From Spongiivirga sp046524175 (GTDB lineage: Bacteria > Bacteroidota > Bacteroidia > Flavobacteriales > Flavobacteriaceae), in NCBI RefSeq assembly GCF_046524175.1, contig NZ_JBEFZF010000001.1, forward strand, positions 843,700 to 907,699: a DNA stretch of 64,000 nucleotides, written 5' to 3'. A program made the translations under genes and the position numbers. Of this stretch, positions 35,457 to 44,194 are shown piece after piece. How positions within the stretch are numbered: position 1 is the stretch's first letter; every line of letters starts with the position of its first letter. The notes below the pieces were generated by a model that saw only the letters and a program-made list of their open reading frames with translations, had not been told where the DNA came from and did not search any database.

Positions 35457-36737
35457 TTATTCTTCAAAATCTTGAAGTGTTGTTGTAATAATCGAAACAC
35501 ATTCTAATAACTCATCTTTGGTCATTACTAAAGGCGGAGCGAACCGAATAATATTACCATGTGTTGGCTTTGCCAAAAGACCATTTTCCTTCAATGCCAT
35601 ACAAATATCCCAAGCAGTGCTGCTTTCTTCTGTATCGTTAATTAGTATTGCATTCAGTAATCCTCTACCTCGAACAGCACTTACAATAGTACTATTTTCA
35701 ATGTATTTAGCCATTTCAGCCCTGAAAAGCTCACCCAATTCTTGTGCATTTTCTGCAAGTTTTTCCTCTTTAATTACAGTTAAAGCAGCTATTCCCACGG
35801 CAGCTGCTATGGGATTCCCTCCAAAAGTACTACCGTGATTTCCAGGCTTGATCACATTCATAATATCATTGTTGGCCAATACCGCTGAAACCGGGTATGC
35901 ACCACCTGATAAGGCTTTACCCAATATTAGAATATCAGCTTTTACGTCAGGAGTTCCTGAACAATGTTTATCCGGACAACTGCAATTGCCACAAGTGGCT
36001 AATAATCGCCCCGTACGTGCAATACCTGTTTGCACTTCATCTGCAATAAATAAAACATTATGTTCTTCACAAAGTGCTTTTGCCGCTGCTAAATACCCTT
36101 TGCTTGGCACATATACACCTGCTTCTCCCTGAATTGGTTCTACTAAAAACCCTGCGATATTCTTACTACTCTTTAGTGCTCCTTCTAAAGCCTGTAAATT
36201 GTCATATTCAATTTTTATGAATCCCTTTGTGTAGGGACCAAAATTCTTTCTTGCAACAGGGTCATTTGAAAATGAGATAATTGTTGTGGTTCTTCCGTGA
36301 AAGTTATTTTCGCAAACTATAATTTCAGCTTCATTTTCATTAATTCCTTTGACTTCATAAGCCCATTTTCTGCATAATTTTAAGGCAGTTTCTACTGCTT
36401 CAGCACCAGTATTCATGGGTAACAACTTGTCAAAATGAAAAGTTTCCGTAGCAAATTTCTCAAAACGCCCCAACATATCATTATAAAATGCACGTGAAGT
36501 CAGGGTTAATGTTTTTGCCTGCTCTGTCATTGCATCAACAATTCGTGGGTGACAGTGTCCTTGATTTACAGCAGAGTATGCTGATAGAAAATCGAAATAT
36601 TTTTTACCTTCTAAATCCCATACATACACCCCTTCACCCCGACTTAGTACAACTGGTAATGGGTGATAATTGTGAGCTCCATACTCGTTTTCTAAGTTAA
36701 TCGCATCTTGCGAAGTAATTTGGTCTAAAACAGCCAT
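35457..36737 (-). CDS. rocD: Ornithine aminotransferase with a Cys-rich insertion
   Basis: A 426-residue class-III aminotransferase. Visible are ENEYGAHNYHPLPVVLSRGEG, NTGAEAVETALKLCRKW, the FHGRTT loop, ADEVQTGIARTGR and the Schiff-base Lys in ILGKALSGGAYPVSAV. It converts ornithine and 2-oxoglutarate to glutamate semialdehyde and glutamate. Between RTGRLLAT and DVKADILILG is an insertion with four Cys (CGNCSCPDKHCSG, bases 35961-35993), spaced CxxCxCx4C, where most relatives have a short Cys-free loop. This could bind zinc. No arginase is adjacent. Confidence 0.93.
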   Translation of the reverse strand: MAVLDQITSQDAINLENEYGAHNYHPLPVVLSRGEGVYVWDLEGKKYFDFLSAYSAVNQGHCHPRIVDAMTEQAKTLTLTSRAFYNDMLGRFEKFATETFHFDKLLPMNTGAEAVETALKLCRKWAYEVKGINENEAEIIVCENNFHGRTTTIISFSNDPVARKNFGPYTKGFIKIEYDNLQALEGALKSSKNIAGFLVEPIQGEAGVYVPSKGYLAAAKALCEEHNVLFIADEVQTGIARTGRLLATCGNCSCPDKHCSGTPDVKADILILGKALSGGAYPVSAVLANNDIMNVIKPGNHGSTFGGNPIAAAVGIAALTVIKEEKLAENAQELGELFRAEMAKYIENSTIVSAVRGRGLLNAILINDTEESSTAWDICMALKENGLLAKPTHGNIIRFAPPLVMTKDELLECVSIITTTLQDFEE

Positions 36738-36905
36738 TTTTAATTTGTTTTTAAATTATTAAATAACCATTCCTGTTCTACCTTTATCCTTTCGATAACT
36801 ATGTTCGCGGAAGTATTGCGAACCTCGAAAATTCAGCGTGGGAAAGAAATCATCCCTAGAGGCTTGCAAATTACTAATTATAATTAGGGTATTAAAATAT
36901 AGAGA

Positions 36906-37292
36906 TCACTCTTTACTCTTAACCGATAAAGAGGCAACCTGCAACTCTAATCGTTTCAACTCTCTTAAAATATCATTTTTGTCCATTTGCATCCACACGT
37001 ATAATTTGGTCATTGACATGAACATCATACATAAAAACCCTGCTGCCCCCCATTTTACAAGATCACTGCTAAGTGTTGCATTTAAAAACTGGACGATACA
37101 ATAAATTAAAATTACTAACAACAGTATGTTGACAACGGTCATAGTTGTGGCAATCCACCCAGTCTTACCTTTTTGTATTGCTCCTACTTTTTGGAGTAAA
37201 TTCTGTTCTTCTAATTCATCATAAAAAGCCGCTTCCTCATCAGTCAAAGCTTCTTTGATTAGTCTATCGATTTCTTCTATATCATTTTTCAT
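36906..37292 (-). CDS. Membrane protein paired with ECF sigma factor (putative anti-sigma)
   Basis: A 128-residue protein. The N-terminus is acidic (MKNDIEEIDRLIKEALTDEEAAFYDELEE), then two helices (about 48-70 and 78-98) and a charged C-terminal helix. It overlaps the end of the ECF sigma gene by 11 nt, so translation is coupled. The acidic cytosolic head could bind the sigma factor. There is no zinc anti-sigma motif. Confidence 0.72.
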   Translation of the reverse strand: MKNDIEEIDRLIKEALTDEEAAFYDELEEQNLLQKVGAIQKGKTGWIATTMTVVNILLLVILIYCIVQFLNATLSSDLVKWGAAGFLCMMFMSMTKLYVWMQMDKNDILRELKRLELQVASLSVKSKE

Positions 37293-37839
37293 AATCTATA
37301 TTTTTAAGTATTGATTTTAATTTTTCTCGTGCTCTAAACAACCTAGTTTTAATGGTAGCCACCGGTATTTTCAACATATAACTGATTTCCAGTATTGAAT
37401 ATGCTTCCAAATAAAACAATGTTAAGATTTGCCTTTTATCGGTTGATAACTGTGCCAAACCTTTTTTAACCTTTATAAGATTATCATCTGTATTTATTTC
37501 TTCCTGTTTTAGTTCATCATCTGGCAACCCTTCAAAACTATAGTTATTGTTCCATTTGTTATTTCTTTTACAGTAATCGATTGCTTTTCTCGTTGTAATC
37601 GTAAGTGCCCAACTGCCGAATTGATCAGTATTTTGAAGCCGGCTAATATTTTTAATGATCGACTGCCATGAATCTTGTGCAATGTCTTTAGCACTCTCCA
37701 TATCTTTTGTATACCAATAAGCCTGACGGCATAGTTTCTTGTGCCATCGTTTTACAAGCAAAGTAAGTGCCTTCTTATTGCCGGTTTTATAGGATAAAAC
37801 CAACCAAGAATCTAATATCTTATCCTGATTTGCATCCAT
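37282..37839 (-). CDS. ECF RNA polymerase sigma factor
   Basis: A 185-residue sigma factor. Region 2: ALTLLVKRWHKKLCRQAYWYT, MESAKDIAQDSWQSI and FGSWALTITTRKAIDYCK. Region 4: LTLFYLEAYSILEISYMLKI and VATIKTRLFRAREKL. Overlaps its membrane partner by 11 nt. The upstream GGAACC-N16-GTCTA element (37848-37875) is a typical ECF promoter, implying self-activation with a very short leader (ATG about 9 nt from the -10). Not the same group as the factor at 24125. Confidence 0.93.
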   Translation of the reverse strand: MDANQDKILDSWLVLSYKTGNKKALTLLVKRWHKKLCRQAYWYTKDMESAKDIAQDSWQSIIKNISRLQNTDQFGSWALTITTRKAIDYCKRNNKWNNNYSFEGLPDDELKQEEINTDDNLIKVKKGLAQLSTDKRQILTLFYLEAYSILEISYMLKIPVATIKTRLFRAREKLKSILKNIDYEK

Positions 37840-37847
37840 TTTATCTA

Positions 37848-37875
37848 TAGACAGATTAAAGTATAAAAGGTTCCC
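37848..37875 (-). promoter_or_regulatory. Probable ECF-dependent autoregulatory promoter
   Basis: Minus strand GGGAACC (37875-37869), 16-nt spacer, GTCTA (37852-37848). This is the -35/-10 pair used by many ECF factors (GGAAC, GTC) and unlike the housekeeping TAnnTTTG boxes elsewhere here. Confidence 0.6.
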
Positions 37876-37938
37876 AATTCAATTCAATTTTTATACCAGT
37901 TGCAATAAAAACCTATCATAAACTACCAACAAAATAGC

Positions 37939-37946
37939 TACTTTTG
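37939..37946 (+). promoter_or_regulatory. rlmD: Housekeeping -7 box of rlmD, nearly leaderless
   Basis: TACTTTTG, an exact TAnnTTTG, ends 4 nt before the ATG at 37951. The transcript would start at or within a few bases of the ATG. Confidence 0.5.
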
Positions 37947-37950
37947 CCGC

Positions 37951-39360
37951 ATGGCAAGAAAAAACAGAAAACAGCTTTTTGAAAAGGTCGAAATTATTGA
38001 TGCTGGTGCTAGAGGAAAATCTGTTGCGAAAGCTCCTGACGGTAGAGTGATTTTTGTTGACAATGCAGTACCTGGTGACGTGGTCGATATTCAAACTTTT
38101 AAAAAAAGAAAAGCCTATTTTGAAGGCACCGCTGTACGTTTTCATGAACTTTCTGATAAGAGAACAACGCCTGTTTGCGAACATTTTGGTACTTGCGGTG
38201 GCTGCAAATGGCAGCATATGACTTATAAGCATCAATTAGCATTCAAGCAACAAGAAGTAACCAATAATTTAGTACGTCTTGGCAGAATAGCATTACCGGA
38301 AGCAGAACCTATTCTTGGCTCAAAGAAGCAGTTTTTCTATCGAAATAAAATGGAATTTTCCTTTTCTGATAGCCGCTGGTTAACCAAGGAAGAAATTAAT
38401 TCTGACCAGGAACTCAGCGACCGAAATGCGCTAGGATTTCATATTCCTGGCATGTGGGACAAGATTCTGGATATTAAAAAATGTCATTTACAAGCCGATC
38501 CTTCCAATGCAATTCGATTAGCGGTAAAAGAATTTGCTGCGCAAAACGAATTGGAATTTTTTAACACCAGAAACCAAACAGGATTTTTAAGAACATTAAT
38601 GATCAGAACGTCATCTATTGGCGAGATTATGGTGCTCATTCAATTTTTTAAAGAAGACATTGAAAAAAGAGAGGCATTATTAGATCATTTGAAAAAGACC
38701 TTCCCGCAGGTTACTTCACTGCAATATGTTATTAACAATAAAGGAAACGATACCATTTATGATCAAGAAGTGATTTGTTACGCTGGTCGAGATCATATTT
38801 TTGAAGAAATGGAGGGACTGCAGTTTAAAATAAATGCAAAGTCATTTTACCAAACTAATTCAGATCAGGCTTATGTATTGTATAAAACTACAAGAGATTT
38901 TGCCGGGCTCAATGGAGAAGAATTAGTGTTTGATTTATATACTGGCACAGGAACTATTGCCCAATTTATTGCAAAAAAAGCTAAAAAAGTAGTAGGTGTA
39001 GAAGCAGTACCCGATGCCATTACTGCGGCTAAAGAAAATGCTAAACACAACGGCATTAAAAATGTGGATTTTTATGTAGGTGATATGAAAAAAGTGTTTA
39101 ATGATGAATTTATTAATACACATGGACAACCCGATGTAATTATTACAGATCCACCACGCGATGGCATGCATAAAGATGTGGTACAACAAATAATTAATAT
39201 CGCACCTAAAAAAATCGTATATGTTAGTTGTAACAGTGCCACACAAGCTAGAGACCTGGCTATTTTGAATAACTTATATAAAGTAACCAGAACGCAGGCA
39301 GTTGATATGTTTCCGCAAACTCATCACATTGAAAATGTAGTCTTGTTAGAAAAAAGATAA
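37951..39360 (+). CDS. rlmD: 23S rRNA (uracil-5-)-methyltransferase RlmD
   Basis: A 469-residue enzyme: N-terminal TRAM domain (about 5-70), an iron-sulfur motif in CEHFGTCGGCKW plus a later Cys, a central domain, and a C-terminal SAM fold with FDLYTGTGTIAQF, DPPRDGMH and the catalytic Cys in YVSCNSATQARDL. It methylates U1939 (E. coli numbering) in 23S rRNA using SAM. Length fits the family. RlmCD or a TrmA-like specificity cannot be excluded. Divergent from the ECF sigma gene with a shared 110-nt gap. Confidence 0.92.
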   Translation: MARKNRKQLFEKVEIIDAGARGKSVAKAPDGRVIFVDNAVPGDVVDIQTFKKRKAYFEGTAVRFHELSDKRTTPVCEHFGTCGGCKWQHMTYKHQLAFKQQEVTNNLVRLGRIALPEAEPILGSKKQFFYRNKMEFSFSDSRWLTKEEINSDQELSDRNALGFHIPGMWDKILDIKKCHLQADPSNAIRLAVKEFAAQNELEFFNTRNQTGFLRTLMIRTSSIGEIMVLIQFFKEDIEKREALLDHLKKTFPQVTSLQYVINNKGNDTIYDQEVICYAGRDHIFEEMEGLQFKINAKSFYQTNSDQAYVLYKTTRDFAGLNGEELVFDLYTGTGTIAQFIAKKAKKVVGVEAVPDAITAAKENAKHNGIKNVDFYVGDMKKVFNDEFINTHGQPDVIITDPPRDGMHKDVVQQIINIAPKKIVYVSCNSATQARDLAILNNLYKVTRTQAVDMFPQTHHIENVVLLEKR

Positions 39361-39429
39361 AATAGCTGATGCCTGTGGCAACTGTAGAAAATTAAATTAC
39401 TTTTACCTCCAATCCCATTTCGGATATAT

Positions 39430-39954
39430 ATGAACAACCGTTTTTTTGTTTTTCTCTTTTGTCTGGCAGTGATATGTTTCTTTTCATATAGTTGCGAAAA
39501 AGATGATATTTGTGCCTCAGGAACTCCCGATACTCCTCAATTAATTATCAGATTTTTCGATTCAACAGACATAGAAACCTTAAAACCAGTTCCGAGTTTG
39601 CGCATTGTTGCAGTAAGAGAAGACACTAGTGTTTTTTTTGAAAATGAGGATCGCACTGATAGAGATTCTATCGCTCTTCCCTTGAGAACCCAACAACTAA
39701 CAACTAGATATTTACTGATTAATAATTCTGAAGATGAAGATAATATAGAGCAAGGACAAATAGATACCTTGGATATTACATATACTAAATCAGACCAATT
39801 TATATCAAGAGCTTGTGGTTTTCGAGCAGTTTTTGAATTGACCGAAGTATCGAGTCCTGATACTGAAAAATGGATTGCTGGAAATCCTGCTATTGAAATT
39901 GTTAACACTACCGTAGAAAATGAAAATGCTGCTCATGTTAAGATATTTCATTAG
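39430..39954 (+). CDS. DUF6452 family lipoprotein
   Basis: A 174-residue protein with a lipobox (FFSYSCEKDD, Cys about residue 22), then GTPDTPQLIIRFFD, as in the DUF6452 family of Bacteroidota, and a beta-rich mature domain with a late Cys in SRACGF. Function unknown. It lies 69 nt after rlmD and overlaps the DUF6048 gene by 35 nt, a coupled pair also recalled from other flavobacteria. Confidence 0.82.
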   Translation: MNNRFFVFLFCLAVICFFSYSCEKDDICASGTPDTPQLIIRFFDSTDIETLKPVPSLRIVAVREDTSVFFENEDRTDRDSIALPLRTQQLTTRYLLINNSEDEDNIEQGQIDTLDITYTKSDQFISRACGFRAVFELTEVSSPDTEKWIAGNPAIEIVNTTVENENAAHVKIFH

Positions 39955-40666
39955 TATATTATTGATCGTGACCTCATTTTCAGCGATGTCACAGGAGGAG
40001 GCCCCGAAAATTGAAGAAGGTAAACTTTTGGAAACAGCTCGGGATTCCGTTACGGAGAAAGACAAGTACGGATTGCGTTTTGGTATCGATTTAGGCCGGC
40101 CGGTCTTTACCTTTTTAGATGATAATTATACCGGATTCGAAATCGTTGGTGATTTCAGAGTTTCAAAAAAACTATATATCGCAACTGAACTAGGTAATGA
40201 AGAAAGAACCATTGATGATAACCAGTTAAATTTTACTGCAAAAGGCAGCTATATTAAGTTAGGAGTCGATTACAATTTATACTCCAATTGGTTTGGTATG
40301 GATAATATGATCTATGCCGGCGGACGCTATAGTTTTAGTACTTTCTCTCAAACACTTAATAGCTATAGTTTGCTTAACCGTAATCAAGTTTTTGAAGAGG
40401 AACTATTAGTCGAGCCAGGAACAGAATTCTCAAGTCTAAATGCCAGTTGGCTCGAGCTAGTTTTTGGTGCAAAAGTTGAAATGTTCAATAACTTCTACAT
40501 GGGAGCAAGTGTACGTATTGCCAGGCTTTTTAGCAATACAGAACCTGATAATTTCGCTAACTTGTGGATTCCCGGATTTAACAAGGTTACCAACGATAGT
40601 AGTTTTGGAGTGGGCTTTAATTACACCTTAAGCTATCGAATTCCTATTTTTAAGAAAGATCGATAA
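39920..40666 (+). CDS. DUF6048 family outer-membrane protein
   Basis: A 248-residue protein with a signal peptide (MLRYFISILLIVTSFSAMSQ) and a barrel-like pattern of alternating strands (YGLRFGIDLGRPVFTFLDDNYTGFEIVGD). The DUF6048 opening is recognisable. It ends with a strand and short basic tail. ATGs at 39920, 39926 and 39935 are in frame; 39935 would give the tidiest signal peptide. It overlaps DUF6452 and probably forms an outer-membrane pair with that lipoprotein. Confidence 0.82.
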   Translation: MKMLLMLRYFISILLIVTSFSAMSQEEAPKIEEGKLLETARDSVTEKDKYGLRFGIDLGRPVFTFLDDNYTGFEIVGDFRVSKKLYIATELGNEERTIDDNQLNFTAKGSYIKLGVDYNLYSNWFGMDNMIYAGGRYSFSTFSQTLNSYSLLNRNQVFEEELLVEPGTEFSSLNASWLELVFGAKVEMFNNFYMGASVRIARLFSNTEPDNFANLWIPGFNKVTNDSSFGVGFNYTLSYRIPIFKKDR

Positions 40667-40710
40667 AAGAAATCCTACTTTTCTTAAAAGGAAAAATATC
40701 GAATTGCATA

Positions 40711-40944
40711 TTAAAACTCTGTAATATCCTTTTTAAAAAAAGTTCTCATTATCAACACCTCTTTACCCTCTTTATTTCTAACGCCAAATTTAGGAGCTAT
40801 AAAACTAGCTAATACGACACTTATTACTACCAAAGGAATATAAGGCAATTGAAATCCTAGAGCCGATATGCCGAACCTAAAAACAAGAAATAATATGGCA
40901 AAACAAATAAAATTGAAGATCAGTGCTTTAGTTTTTACAGACAT
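40711..40944 (-). CDS. Small two-helix membrane protein
   Basis: About 77 residues from MSVKTKALIF: two hydrophobic helices (about 8-24 and 30-50) and a basic end. The longer frame reaches 41001 inside the THUMP gene, but the ATG at 40944 lies 1 nt after that gene's TAA, a typical coupled start. Function unknown; transcribed with the methyltransferase. Confidence 0.65.
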   Translation of the reverse strand: MSVKTKALIFNFICFAILFLVFRFGISALGFQLPYIPLVVISVVLASFIAPKFGVRNKEGKEVLIMRTFFKKDITEF

Positions 40945-40945
40945 A

Positions 40946-42106
40946 TTAATGCTTTTGTTTCTTGGCTTTTTTGCTTCCTTCATACATTTCGTACTTGACA
41001 AATCTAGCCTCTAATTTCCCGTTGTACAACTTTATTTTTTTTGATGGCCGTAGACCAACATATTTGAGCGCTTCAAGATCGGAAGTGATCATCCAAGCAT
41101 GCGTTCCTGGATATCCATGTTTTAAAGTAGTACCAATGTTGGCATAGAACGATTCACTATCAATAATTAAGCGCTCTCCATAAGGCGGATTACTTACCAT
41201 ATGTAAAAGACCTTCTGATTCTTTTTGAGTTTTAAAGAAGTCTTCGTGTTTTATTGTAACAAACTCTTGTAAGTTGGCATTCTGAACATTGTCTTTCGCT
41301 TTTTTAACTGCAGAGGGCGCCTTGTCATAACCGCTTATCTTACAATCGACATTTCGTATTTTATTCAACATTGAATCTTCTATGGTTTCGTAAAGATCAA
41401 CATCCCAATCCGGCCATTTTTCAAAAGCAAATTCATTCCTATTCAAATTCGCAGGGATGTTAGCTGCTATCATGGCCGCTTCAATTGGAATGGTGCCACT
41501 ACCGCACATTGGGTCAAGAAAATCACATTGTCCATCCCAACCGGAAAGCAATAACAATCCAGCTGCCAAAACTTCATTTAGCGGAGCAATATTAGTAGCA
41601 GTACGATATCCTCTTTTATGTAATGATTGACCTGAAGAGTCTAATGAAATAGTACAGTTGCTCTTATCAATGTGTACATTAATCTGTACATCTGGAAATT
41701 TAGTATCAATATTTGGTCTTATACCATGATCATTTCGTATTCTGTCTACAATAGCATCTTTTGTTTTTAATGCAATATATTTAGAATGCGAAAAAAGATC
41801 AGAATGCACTGTGGCATAAATAGCAATGGTTTGATCCGGTTTTATATACTGATCCCAATCCATTTTATAAACCTGATTATAAAGTGATTTTTCATCACGA
41901 ACCCAAAACCGCTCAATAGGTTTCAATATTTTGATACAGGTACGAAGGCACAAGTTTGCCTTGTACATAAAACCTTTATCTCCTATAAAGGTAACAGCGC
42001 GAACACCCTCTTTTACGTTTTGCGCACCAAGGTTTCTAAGCTCTTTTGCCAAAATACCTTCAAGACCATAGGCGGTTTTAGCAACCATTTCGTAATTATT
42101 TTGCAT
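40946..42106 (-). CDS. THUMP-domain class I RNA methyltransferase (RlmL/Trm14-like)
   Basis: A 386-residue protein: a ferredoxin-like part plus THUMP (about 1-165), then a SAM fold with FLDPMCGSGTIPIEAAM (about 195-211) and the N6/N2-type SNPPYGERL motif (about 308-316). It resembles the N-terminal half of RlmL, which makes m2G2445 in 23S rRNA; a tRNA m2G6 activity is also possible. Ends in TAA 1 nt before a small membrane gene. It is divergent from the methyltransferase at 42165. Confidence 0.88.
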   Translation of the reverse strand: MQNNYEMVAKTAYGLEGILAKELRNLGAQNVKEGVRAVTFIGDKGFMYKANLCLRTCIKILKPIERFWVRDEKSLYNQVYKMDWDQYIKPDQTIAIYATVHSDLFSHSKYIALKTKDAIVDRIRNDHGIRPNIDTKFPDVQINVHIDKSNCTISLDSSGQSLHKRGYRTATNIAPLNEVLAAGLLLLSGWDGQCDFLDPMCGSGTIPIEAAMIAANIPANLNRNEFAFEKWPDWDVDLYETIEDSMLNKIRNVDCKISGYDKAPSAVKKAKDNVQNANLQEFVTIKHEDFFKTQKESEGLLHMVSNPPYGERLIIDSESFYANIGTTLKHGYPGTHAWMITSDLEALKYVGLRPSKKIKLYNGKLEARFVKYEMYEGSKKAKKQKH

Positions 42107-42126
42107 TAAAAACGACTTTTAGATCG

Positions 42127-42134
42127 CAAAAATA
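42127..42134 (-). promoter_or_regulatory. -7 box for the THUMP methyltransferase gene
   Basis: TATTTTTG on the minus strand, 20 nt before the ATG. No clear -33 TTG. Confidence 0.4.
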
Positions 42135-42164
42135 GGCTTAATTTAGCCGCCTTAGTTTGAATAA

Positions 42165-42896
42165 ATGATAAAAGAAGTCGAAAATTGGTACGACAGCTGG
42201 TTCGATACAGATTACTACCATATACTGTATCAAGATAGAGATCATAAAGAAGCGCAATTTTTTATGGATAAGCTTACCGCTTACCTTGGTTTAGGAGCTG
42301 GCGATCAGATTCTTGATCTTGCCTGTGGCAAAGGACGTCATTCTATTTATTTAAACAGTTTGGGATTTGATGTGACCGGAGCGGACCTTTCTAAAAATAG
42401 TATCGAATTTGCAAGGAAATATGAAAACGACAACTTGCGTTTTGTCGTGCATGACATGTGTCTCCCATTCGACAAGAAATTTGATGCTGTTTTTAATCTA
42501 TTCACCAGTTTTGGTTACTTTGAAAATGAAGCTGACAATTTAGAAGCGTTAAAGGCAATAAAACAAAATATAAACCCTACGGGATTAGGCGTTATCGATT
42601 TTATGAATGTAGATTACGTAATTCCGAACCTAGTACCCAATGAGAATAAGTTGGTGAATGATATCAATTTCGAGATTAGGCGGTATCTAAAAAATAACCA
42701 TATTATAAAAGAGATTTCTTTTATGGATAAAGATGAAAAACGAAATTATACCGAAAAGGTTCGAGCGCTATCTTTAGACGATTTTAAAACGTATTTTAAA
42801 CAGGCAAACATTGATCTTTTAGATATTTTTGGAGATTATAACTTAAATAGTTTTCATTCGCAAACATCGGAACGACTTATAATGATCTTCAAGTAG
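42165..42896 (+). CDS. Class I SAM-dependent methyltransferase
   Basis: A 243-residue protein. Motif I ILDLACGKGRHSIYLNS (about 46-62) and ADLSKNSIEFARKY bind SAM; FDAVFNLFTSFGYF forms motif III. The start (ENWYDSWFDTDYYHILYQDRDH) is a conserved type seen in small-molecule methyltransferases. Substrate unknown. It is 2 nt upstream of the ZIP gene. Confidence 0.87.
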   Translation: MIKEVENWYDSWFDTDYYHILYQDRDHKEAQFFMDKLTAYLGLGAGDQILDLACGKGRHSIYLNSLGFDVTGADLSKNSIEFARKYENDNLRFVVHDMCLPFDKKFDAVFNLFTSFGYFENEADNLEALKAIKQNINPTGLGVIDFMNVDYVIPNLVPNENKLVNDINFEIRRYLKNNHIIKEISFMDKDEKRNYTEKVRALSLDDFKTYFKQANIDLLDIFGDYNLNSFHSQTSERLIMIFK

Positions 42897-42898
42897 GT

Positions 42899-43570
42899 AT
42901 GGAGTATTTATTACTTATTGCATCTGTTTTAATTGCTTATTTGGTAGTAATAGCCTTTAAACCAATACTCGATAAAAGACAGAAATTATTGCTTGCTTTT
43001 AGCGGTTCTTTTCTTCTTTCTATTACTGTTTTAGAAATGATCCCTGAAGTTTTTGCATCGAGCACCAAAAGCATTGGTTTGCTTGTCATGGTCGGAATTT
43101 TACTACAAATAATTTTAGAGTTTTTATCACAAGGAGCAGAGCATGGTCATATGCATATTGACAAGGACAAAAGAATCTTCTCGCTAGCTTTAATTGCAAG
43201 TTTATCCATACATGCTTTTTTAGAGGGTATTCCTGTTAACCATCATGATAACTTGTTATATGGAATTATGGTGCATAAAATTCCCATTGCTATTATTTTA
43301 ACTTCATTTGCTATTAAAAGTGGTTTTAATAAGATATACACTTTTCTTTTTCTATTTGTATTTTCCTTGATGACACCTCTAGGAAGTTATATGGGCGAAC
43401 ATGTACTATTTTTCAGAAGTTATCTAAATGAAATAAGTGCTGTAGTTGTTGGAATTTTCCTTCATATAAGTACTACTATTTTATTTGAAAGTTCGGCCGG
43501 ACATAAATTTAATTTAGCAAAGATTATTACCATTATCGTGGGAGTTGGTTTAGCCTATTTCATTGTATGA
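42899..43570 (+). CDS. ZIP family metal transporter
   Basis: A 223-residue protein of eight helices. The signature helices have SIHAFLEGIPVN and MVHKIPIAIIL, where the His and Glu bind the transported metal; EHGHMHIDKDK before them is the usual His-rich loop. ZIP proteins bring Zn2+ or Fe2+ into the cytosol. It follows the methyltransferase by 2 nt and precedes the Cdd1-like gene by 3 nt, a three-gene operon. Confidence 0.88.
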   Translation: MEYLLLIASVLIAYLVVIAFKPILDKRQKLLLAFSGSFLLSITVLEMIPEVFASSTKSIGLLVMVGILLQIILEFLSQGAEHGHMHIDKDKRIFSLALIASLSIHAFLEGIPVNHHDNLLYGIMVHKIPIAIILTSFAIKSGFNKIYTFLFLFVFSLMTPLGSYMGEHVLFFRSYLNEISAVVVGIFLHISTTILFESSAGHKFNLAKIITIIVGVGLAYFIV

Positions 43571-43573
43571 TTA

Positions 43574-44038
43574 ATGAACAGAAAAAAGAATATACAACTA
43601 TTGCTTACCGATGTTGAGCGAGCCAACCTCAGAAAAAACAAAATCAAGAAAGCAGATATTTTGGCTTATGCCGTAGATGAGCTTCAGGAAATACTTCAAG
43701 TTTCAAACATACGAGCAAGGAAAATTTATGCATTAGCCGATTTTCAGCAAATTCCGTCTATTGGGATTAAGTTTGCTGAAGATCTCATTTTCATGGGATT
43801 TTACAAAGTACAAGATCTCGCAAAAGAAGATGGCGCTACACTGGTAAATGAATATGAAAAAAAGAAAGGCTACTGGATAGATTCATGCGTAGAAGATCAG
43901 TTTAGATTAGTTGTATATGTTGCTAAAACAAACGACTACTCAAAAAATTGGTGGGATTTTACAGAAGAAAGAAAGCACTATAGAAAAAAAATTGGCTACC
44001 CTGAGAACCGTCCATTAAAAGCTTGGTATCAGCATTAG
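43574..44038 (+). CDS. Helix-hairpin-helix protein of the Cdd1 (pathogenicity locus) family
   Basis: A 154-residue protein. The middle part FQQIPSIGIKFAEDLIFMGF is a helix-hairpin-helix of the Cdd1 type (PF11731); the end YRKKIGYPENRPLKAWYQH is also typical. Such motifs bind DNA backbone without sequence choice, though no activity is proven for this family. It starts 3 nt after the ZIP stop. The operon order has no evident logic. Confidence 0.78.
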   Translation: MNRKKNIQLLLTDVERANLRKNKIKKADILAYAVDELQEILQVSNIRARKIYALADFQQIPSIGIKFAEDLIFMGFYKVQDLAKEDGATLVNEYEKKKGYWIDSCVEDQFRLVVYVAKTNDYSKNWWDFTEERKHYRKKIGYPENRPLKAWYQH

Positions 44039-44194
44039 ACATATCTAAAAACCTGACCTCTATATCTTTTTAGTTAACAAATTGTATATAAAACTGATGA
44101 TTCTGTATTACTTTCTTAGATTTTTAATTAGATAAATTGAAAGGCTAATTAATCATCTTATAATAAATAGGGTGTGCTGTAAATAACAAGTTAT

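Noticed and set aside
37951..37960. Shared ECF control of rlmD
   Set aside because: The GGAACC element faces the sigma gene; rlmD has its own housekeeping -7 box.
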